This document shows, piece by piece, positions 31,290 through 34,585 of a DNA stretch of 34,585 bases. Made by a program: the position numbers and the translations under genes. Where the stretch lies: positions 1-34,585 of IMG/VR virus record IMGVR_UViG_3300015371_000108. The stretch is one strand, 5' to 3'. This stretch comes from a virus. The notes beneath the pieces were generated by a model. The model saw only the letters and a program-made list of their open reading frames with translations, was not told the DNA's origin and did no database searches. The stretch's first letter is position 1, and every line of letters begins with the position of its first letter.

Positions 31290-31570
31290 GGGAACGCTCC
31301 TTCGCGTACGTTGGGCGCTGGCGCGAAGATCCAACGGCACTCCGGGCACTTGTAGACCGGAACCGTGTCCTCCTTGAACTCCTCAACCATGCCCATGGGG
31401 ACGAACCGCAGGATGTCGAGCTGCTCTCGACACCGAGGGCACGTCATGTACCGCCCATCCACGATGAGGGGTTCCCTGTGGGAACGTCGCCTTGCGTCCG
31501 TCACGGTGGCCACTTGCGGGGATGGTAGGGCACTCAACCTCGTTTTACCCTGTGTGTATATACAGACCAC
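31286..31570 (-). CDS. Zinc-ribbon protein, up to 94 aa (start uncertain)
   Basis: Two Cys pairs, CPRC and CPEC, about 30 residues apart, mark a small zinc ribbon (GRYMTCPRCREQLD and YKCPECRWIF). The frame opens at GTG 31570; ATG 31447 would remove the N-terminus but leave both Cys pairs. Neither has a good ribosome site. If 31570 is right, the TATAAA just upstream suggests a leaderless mRNA. It overlaps the protease gene by four bases (ATGA), so it heads the structural operon. Role unknown. Confidence 0.65.
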   Translation of the reverse strand: MVCIYTQGKTRLSALPSPQVATVTDARRRSHREPLIVDGRYMTCPRCREQLDILRFVPMGMVEEFKEDTVPVYKCPECRWIFAPAPNVREGAFP

Positions 31571-31638
31571 ACATATTTATAGCTACAGACCTAGTAAGAT
31601 CGCATCCCGTCGGGTAACCTGCTCGGCAGGTGATCCAC
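31540..31638. promoter_or_regulatory. Divergent control region with palindrome and direct repeats
   Basis: The only clearly AT-rich stretch near the head operon. It holds the palindrome TGTATATACA (31555-31564), the direct repeat TACAGACC at 31561-31568 and 31584-31591, and on the minus strand TATAAA shortly before the 31570 start. On the plus strand TAAGAT (about 31595) could be a -10 box for the HTH gene. It separates the late minus-strand operon from a plus-strand HTH gene, so it is a likely control point. Promoter assignments are by eye. Confidence 0.5.
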
Positions 31639-31899
31639 ATGGCAGATTTTCGCAACAGCCCTCTCACCAGCTACCGAGATGTCGTCGCCACACTGCGCGA
31701 CCGGCAGATCGAGGCGCGCATCACTGAGCTGAAGCGTGAGGACGAGATGACCATGGCTCTGCGCGACTTGCTCGCCGCAGGCGCGGACATCAACACCCTC
31801 TCCGAGGCTTCCGGGATTCCGGTGGATCAGATCCGCAAGCAGACCGAGCGAGAGCTGCACTTCGGTGAGGATCTCGCCTCCCTCTCCGGCACTCGCTGA
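31639..31899 (+). CDS. Small helix-turn-helix protein, 86 aa
   Basis: A helix-turn-helix is visible at about residues 42-70 (LRDLLAAGADINTLSEASGIPVDQIRKQ), similar to small DNA-binding proteins of actinobacteria and their phages. The N-terminal 40 residues are a charged helix (VVATLRDRQIEARITELKRED). ATG 31639 is chosen because AGGTGA lies five bases upstream; a GTG at 31630 is within that site. The gene lies alone on the plus strand next to the divergent control region, so it may regulate the head operon. Its targets are not shown. Confidence 0.7.
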   Translation: MADFRNSPLTSYRDVVATLRDRQIEARITELKREDEMTMALRDLLAAGADINTLSEASGIPVDQIRKQTERELHFGEDLASLSGTR

Positions 31900-31922
31900 C
31901 CGGACTCGATAAGATCTAGGCA

Positions 31923-31951
31923 CAGCAGCCCGGTTTATGGCCGGGTTGCTG
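31923..31951 (+). terminator. Hairpin after the HTH gene
   Basis: CAGCAGCCCGG pairs with CCGGGTTGCTG (one G-T) around a 7-base loop, followed by CATTCTGT. The U-tract is weak, so termination may be partial and allow read-through to the secreted protein gene. Confidence 0.55.
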
Positions 31952-32045
31952 CATTCTGTACCCAACGAGAGGAGGCGATCTACTGGGTATGGCCCGATGA
32001 CCCTGGCTGGCGGAGCAGGCGAGGGAGGTATGCCCAAGGACGCTC

Positions 32046-32603
32046 ATGCGCAAGATGTTCATCGCGATGCTATCGGCCTCGGCCGTCTGCATCTTCCCCG
32101 CCTCCGCCCTGGCTGACAGGGCCGACTGCGGGAAGAAGCTGGAGCGTACGTACTCCAGCAGCTACAAGAAGGTCGCCAAGACGCACGGCAAGCGGGCTCC
32201 CGGCAGAAACATCCGGAAGTACGGCGTGCTCTACAAGGGCAACGTGTTCGACGCGACCTGTGGCGAGATCCGGCGTAGTCGGAGTCAGCTCAAGAAGCTG
32301 CTCACGGCTCCGGCATATGCCCATTCTGAGGCGGTCGCTCCGGCGCAGCCTCCTGCTGGCGTGAAGTCAGACAGGACGGTCGCCAACGGAGGCTCGTCGA
32401 ACCCGATGGTCAATCCTTCCTGCGAGTCAGGAGGGAACCCTCAGGTTGTCAGCCCAAGCGGCCAGTACTGGGGCAAATACCAGTTCGATTACGGCACCTG
32501 GGTCGCTCATGGCGGCTCGCCTGGTGCCTACGGCAGTGCTCCCGAGTGGGAGCAAGATGCAGTTGCGACGCGCGTCACGTACGACGCCTGGCCGAACTGC
32601 TGA
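32046..32603 (+). CDS. Secreted protein with Rpf-like transglycosylase domain, 185 aa
   Basis: Residues 1-23 form a Sec signal peptide (MRKMF, hydrophobic core, ASALA). A basic linker region (30-120) has two Cys (C28, C72) that could pair. The C-terminal domain at about 121-185 matches the fold of resuscitation-promoting factors and related lysozyme-like transglycosylases. It has CESGG with the putative catalytic E127, YWGKYQFDYGTW, EWEQDAVATRV, and the closing WPNC whose Cys could pair with that of CESGG. Such enzymes cleave peptidoglycan glycan strands. Start is ATG 32046 with AAGGA five bases upstream. It could be a signal-bearing endolysin or a virion-independent wall enzyme. Confidence 0.85.
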   Translation: MRKMFIAMLSASAVCIFPASALADRADCGKKLERTYSSSYKKVAKTHGKRAPGRNIRKYGVLYKGNVFDATCGEIRRSRSQLKKLLTAPAYAHSEAVAPAQPPAGVKSDRTVANGGSSNPMVNPSCESGGNPQVVSPSGQYWGKYQFDYGTWVAHGGSPGAYGSAPEWEQDAVATRVTYDAWPNC

Positions 32604-32618
32604 CCGGGTAGTAATTGG

Positions 32619-32652
32619 CAGGGGCGGCGGGCATCACCAGCCGCCGTCCCTG
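32619..32652. terminator. Bidirectional terminator-like hairpin
   Basis: CAGGGGCGGCGG pairs with CCGCCGTCCCTG (one G-T) around a 10-base loop between convergent genes ending at 32603 and 32658. There is no strong U-tract. Confidence 0.6.
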
Positions 32653-32657
32653 TTCAG

Positions 32658-32834
32658 TCAGGCCCCGGTGTCCTTCTCGCGCAACACCGTCCCGGTTCTG
32701 GTCGTGCCGTCCGGTTCGCGCACGACAAGCGTCACCTGCACAGCGGTGAGCGTGCACCCTGGCGAGTACTCCTCGACCAGCGCGATGGTGTCCATGAGTA
32801 CTTCGGCGGCATACCGACCTTCGTTCTCGATCAT
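32658..32834 (-). CDS. Hypothetical protein, 58 aa
   Basis: Not recognised. ATG 32834 (MIENEGRYAAE) has GGAG seven to eight bases upstream and lies one base after the previous stop. It has a helix (YAAEVLMDTIALVEEY) followed by two beta strands (AVQVTLVVREPDG, TRTGTVLRE), giving a small alpha-beta fold. It ends the small-gene operon at the right side of the window. Confidence 0.65.
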   Translation of the reverse strand: MIENEGRYAAEVLMDTIALVEEYSPGCTLTAVQVTLVVREPDGTTRTGTVLREKDTGA

Positions 32835-32835
32835 G

Positions 32836-33243
32836 TCACGGCTCCGGGAAGCGCTTTTCGCAGGGCGTAGAAGCGCGTATGTGGGCTCGCTTCTGTCGAG
32901 CTTCGGCGTTCGCCTTGCGCTGCTCAGCACGCTTGACGACGCCTTCGTAGATCGCGGCGATCTTATGGTTGCCTTCGGCGCGTCGAACTTCAGCAGCAGC
33001 CTTGGCGAAGATGGCTATGTCCTCGTCTCGCGCTGTGGCATCGTGATCTCGTGCAACTGCATCCTTGGCAGCCGGGATCGTGACCGTTTTGCAGAACTGG
33101 ACCTGAGCGTTGCGGACTCTGGTAGGCCTGTCCTTGTCGGACTGCCAGACCGCGAAGAGGAGGATGGCTACGGCGAGTCCGAGCCAGAAGATTCCGCTGT
33201 GGAAGACCTTGCGGATGATCTCACTCGCCGACGACACGCTCAT
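32836..33243 (-). CDS. Single-pass membrane protein, 135 aa
   Basis: A short N-terminal segment precedes one membrane helix (about residues 13-30, GIFWLGLAVAILLFAVW). A long exposed Ala/Lys/Arg/Glu-rich helical region follows, with Cys near both ends (VQFCKTV and STPCEKR). The layout parallels the protein at 7443-7976. ATG 33243 is taken as start; GTG 33237 has a better placed AGGA. The frame extends to 33288 but without a ribosome site. It overlaps the HTH gene upstream by 23 bases. Function unknown. Confidence 0.65.
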   Translation of the reverse strand: MSVSSASEIIRKVFHSGIFWLGLAVAILLFAVWQSDKDRPTRVRNAQVQFCKTVTIPAAKDAVARDHDATARDEDIAIFAKAAAEVRRAEGNHKIAAIYEGVVKRAEQRKANAEARQKRAHIRASTPCEKRFPEP

Positions 33244-33490
33244 CCTGGACGGGCTTGAAGCCGACGCCGTTCTTGCGGATGACGCCACCTTCGAGAGCGA
33301 TGACGCAGAGATGGGTCAGCGTGTGCGCGCCCACGCGCTCGCGGGCGTTGCGCAGAGAGTCCTGGACTCCTCGCGGCGAATAGAACTTGATCTCCGCGAT
33401 GCGCCGGATGTCGTTGCCGGAGGCGTACAGAGCGATGAACTCCAACTGCTGCGGAGTAAGGGTGCTCACGGGGTCGGCGATCATCGACAT
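33221..33490 (-). CDS. LuxR/GerE-type HTH regulator, 89 aa
   Basis: Residues 10-66 follow the LuxR C-terminal DNA-binding pattern: LTPQQLEFIALYASGNDI, IAEIKFYSPRGVQDSLRNAR (recognition helix) and ERVGAHTLTHLCVIAL. There is no receiver or ligand domain, so activity would depend on level alone or on a partner. ATG 33490 overlaps the preceding stop by one base (TGATG). It probably acts on a phage or host promoter; the target is unknown. Confidence 0.75.
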   Translation of the reverse strand: MSMIADPVSTLTPQQLEFIALYASGNDIRRIAEIKFYSPRGVQDSLRNARERVGAHTLTHLCVIALEGGVIRKNGVGFKPVQDERVVGE

Positions 33491-33702
33491 CAGCGTATCG
33501 TCCGCCTCAGCGCTCTGAGCTTCTTGACTCGCTCACGGCCTTCTTGTACCCGCTCGGCTGGTGTCTGGTCCTTCAGCACTATTTCGTATCCACAGGCCTT
33601 GCACGAGATGAACGTCTCGATCCTACCATCCACAGGCCTTTGTCTCGGAACAAATCTCTGAGGCGTATTGCAGTCGGGACAGTTGACTTTCTGGTATTGC
33701 AC
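33490..33702 (-). CDS. Zinc-ribbon protein, 70 aa
   Basis: CPDC near the N-terminus and CKAC about 25 residues later form a treble-clef or ribbon zinc site (VNCPDCNTPQRFV, FISCKACGYEIVL). A basic helical tail follows (ERVQEGRERVKKLRALRRTIR). The start is GTG 33702 with no clear ribosome site, six bases after the previous stop. It is one of several small zinc-ribbon genes here; role unknown, possibly nucleic acid binding. Confidence 0.7.
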   Translation of the reverse strand: MQYQKVNCPDCNTPQRFVPRQRPVDGRIETFISCKACGYEIVLKDQTPAERVQEGRERVKKLRALRRTIR

Positions 33703-33708
33703 AACTAA

Positions 33709-34161
33709 TCAACGATTGGCGATGTCATCTTCGATGTAAAGGATCAGCCCTTCCCACGTGACAGGATCGTTTTCATTCAATTTGTCCAACAACTGCTGAT
33801 TGAGGAAAAGATCGACTAGCTCAACACCGCCGTTTGTCACGACAGCGAAGATCATGTCTGGGCTTGGTTCGCTTGCTCTTTCTTCTCGCGGCCGATGATC
33901 GTTATTGACGCAGGGGAACTCCTGTGTGTCTTGGTCTGCAATACCCCTGAGTGCCACAAGACGATCTTGATCAATCGCTTCGGCAGCAAGATGATTGTTT
34001 TCAGCATCTTTGTTTATCGCCCAGAAGACGACTGCGACGATGCCAGAAGAGAGTCCACGAATCGCTTCACGGTAGAGGCTCGGGAACTGGGCACTGCTGA
34101 CGCTGCTTGGACTATATCCCCTACCAGAATCGCCGAGTAGGTGACGACTCGACCAAAACAT
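33709..34161 (-). CDS. Hypothetical protein, about 150 aa (start uncertain)
   Basis: The C-terminal half reads as a real protein (DMIFAVVTNGGVELVDLFLNQ, LLDKLNENDPVTWEGLILYI). The N-terminal half is Ser-rich and less convincing. The frame opens at 34206; ATG 34161 has GGAG five bases upstream. It overlaps the 78-aa zinc-ribbon frame by about 148 bases, far more than any other pair here. One of the two ends, or the frame, may therefore be wrong, or the two may be joined by a frameshift. A hydrophobic stretch (SGIVAVVFWAI) could be a membrane helix. Confidence 0.5.
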   Translation of the reverse strand: MFWSSRHLLGDSGRGYSPSSVSSAQFPSLYREAIRGLSSGIVAVVFWAINKDAENNHLAAEAIDQDRLVALRGIADQDTQEFPCVNNDHRPREERASEPSPDMIFAVVTNGGVELVDLFLNQQLLDKLNENDPVTWEGLILYIEDDIANR

Positions 34162-34250
34162 CCGGACTCCGCGCATGAACCGGCGAACCACTGTTGCTCC
34201 CCGCATTTCTTGCAGATGTGGACTGAGACCCGTCTAGCCATCCGCGCCAT
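34014..34250 (-). CDS. Zinc-ribbon protein, 78 aa (C-terminal part doubtful)
   Basis: The start (MARMARRVSVHICKKCG) looks real: CKKC and a second Cys pair (SCAESGCFG) make a zinc site within the first 35 residues. ATG 34250 overlaps the previous gene by 17 bases. After residue 40 the frame runs antiparallel in quality to the overlapping 33709 frame, and which is translated there is unclear. Confidence 0.5.
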   Translation of the reverse strand: MARMARRVSVHICKKCGEQQWFAGSCAESGCFGRVVTYSAILVGDIVQAASAVPSSRASTVKRFVDSLLASSQSSSGR

Positions 34251-34452
34251 CTCGATGGCTCTCAGCGGTGACAGCTTTGACTTCGCCGCTCATGAGCTGG
34301 ATCTCAGAACTGCGATCACCGCAGGCTAGACAGATGAGTACATGCAGGCCAGGCACGAAAGCGTCCTTGCGCTTCTTGATTACCTGGCCGCATTGGCACT
34401 GGAAGGCCGCTAGAGAGGGATCTTGCGTTTCGACCTCTAGGAACCCCGCCAT
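34234..34452 (-). CDS. Zinc-ribbon protein, 72 aa
   Basis: CQCG and CLAC about 20 residues apart (FQCQCGQVI, LICLACGD) form a small zinc ribbon. ATG 34452 is chosen because GGAGG is seven bases upstream; the frame extends to 34503 without such a site. It shares its upstream neighbour with a two-base gap. Role unknown. Confidence 0.7.
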   Translation of the reverse strand: MAGFLEVETQDPSLAAFQCQCGQVIKKRKDAFVPGLHVLICLACGDRSSEIQLMSGEVKAVTAESHRDGADG

Positions 34453-34454
34453 AT

Positions 34455-34571
34455 TCAGCCTCCGAGCTTGTGCAGTTCGTGCGGCTCGACCATGTAGCCG
34501 CATGTCTCCTCAGCACAAATGTACCCGGTTGTGACGGAAGTTGAAGCATCTCGCTGAAACTCCGCTCGCAT
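34455..34571 (-). CDS. Small Cys-containing protein, 38 aa or cut by right edge
   Basis: A minus frame ending TGA two bases before the 34452 gene. From ATG 34571 it reads MRAEFQRDAS, then YICAEETCGYMVEPHELHKL. No ribosome site is seen before the ATG and the frame stays open to the window edge, so this may be the end of a longer gene. The CAEETCGY segment resembles half of a zinc ribbon. The stop overlaps the ribosome site of the next gene, suggesting coupling. Confidence 0.5.
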   Translation of the reverse strand: MRAEFQRDASTSVTTGYICAEETCGYMVEPHELHKLGG

Positions 34572-34585
34572 GTCGAAGTCAGTGA

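Overview
The window is a piece of the genome of a tailed, siphovirus-like bacteriophage (or prophage). The capsid genes resemble the lambda gpE/gpD type, there is a complete tail module with a 2731-residue tape measure protein, and there is no contractile-sheath gene. The base composition is GC-rich, and the window encodes a secreted protein ending in an Rpf-like transglycosylase domain, a fold typical of Actinomycetota. An actinobacterial or other high-GC Gram-positive host is therefore the best guess, but it is an inference. No integrase, terminase, portal, tRNA, CRISPR array or insertion sequence was recognised.

Layout, left to right. (1) 1-1907, minus: the visible part of a secreted protein with a Sec signal, Pro-Thr linkers, a PKD domain and a right-handed beta-helix, cut by the left edge. 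(2) 1946-2299: a small unknown gene. (3) 2300-3233: a gene-poor stretch with at least five strong hairpins, two of them minus-strand terminators. (4) 3234-4471, minus: an RNase H-like protein, two 67-residue proteins and a LAGLIDADG protein. (5) 4492-7242, plus: an SF2 helicase and three unknown genes. (6) 7277-8435, minus: four small membrane proteins (a possible lysis cassette). (7) 8445-12156: a three-gene tail-appendage cassette present twice in tandem, fed by 12153-12728. (8) 12725-24628: hub protein, Dit-like protein, tape measure and frameshifted tail assembly chaperones. (9) 24658-31289: gp10-like protein, major tail protein, connectors, major capsid protein, decoration protein, and a protease-scaffold gene. 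(10) 31286-31639: a divergent control region between a zinc-ribbon gene and a plus-strand HTH gene. (11) 32046-32603, plus: the Rpf-like secreted protein. (12) 32658-34585, minus: small early-type genes (zinc ribbons, a LuxR-type HTH, membrane proteins).

The structural genes read right to left as one tightly packed array, with most junctions ATGA, TGATG or TAATG. The order is protease/scaffold, decoration, capsid, connectors, tail tube, chaperones, tape measure, tip and appendages, then membrane proteins. The most notable features are: a tape measure carrying three different hydrolase domains (M15-like peptidase, tail lysozyme, SGNH hydrolase); a duplicated C-B-A appendage cassette whose three members also look related to one another; a textbook -1 frameshift site (TTTTTTC plus an 8-bp stem) in the chaperone gene; an internal in-frame start with a consensus ribosome site that would give a free scaffold from the protease gene; and the structured gene-poor region at 2300-3233. 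All homology calls come from reading motifs by eye; no database search was run.
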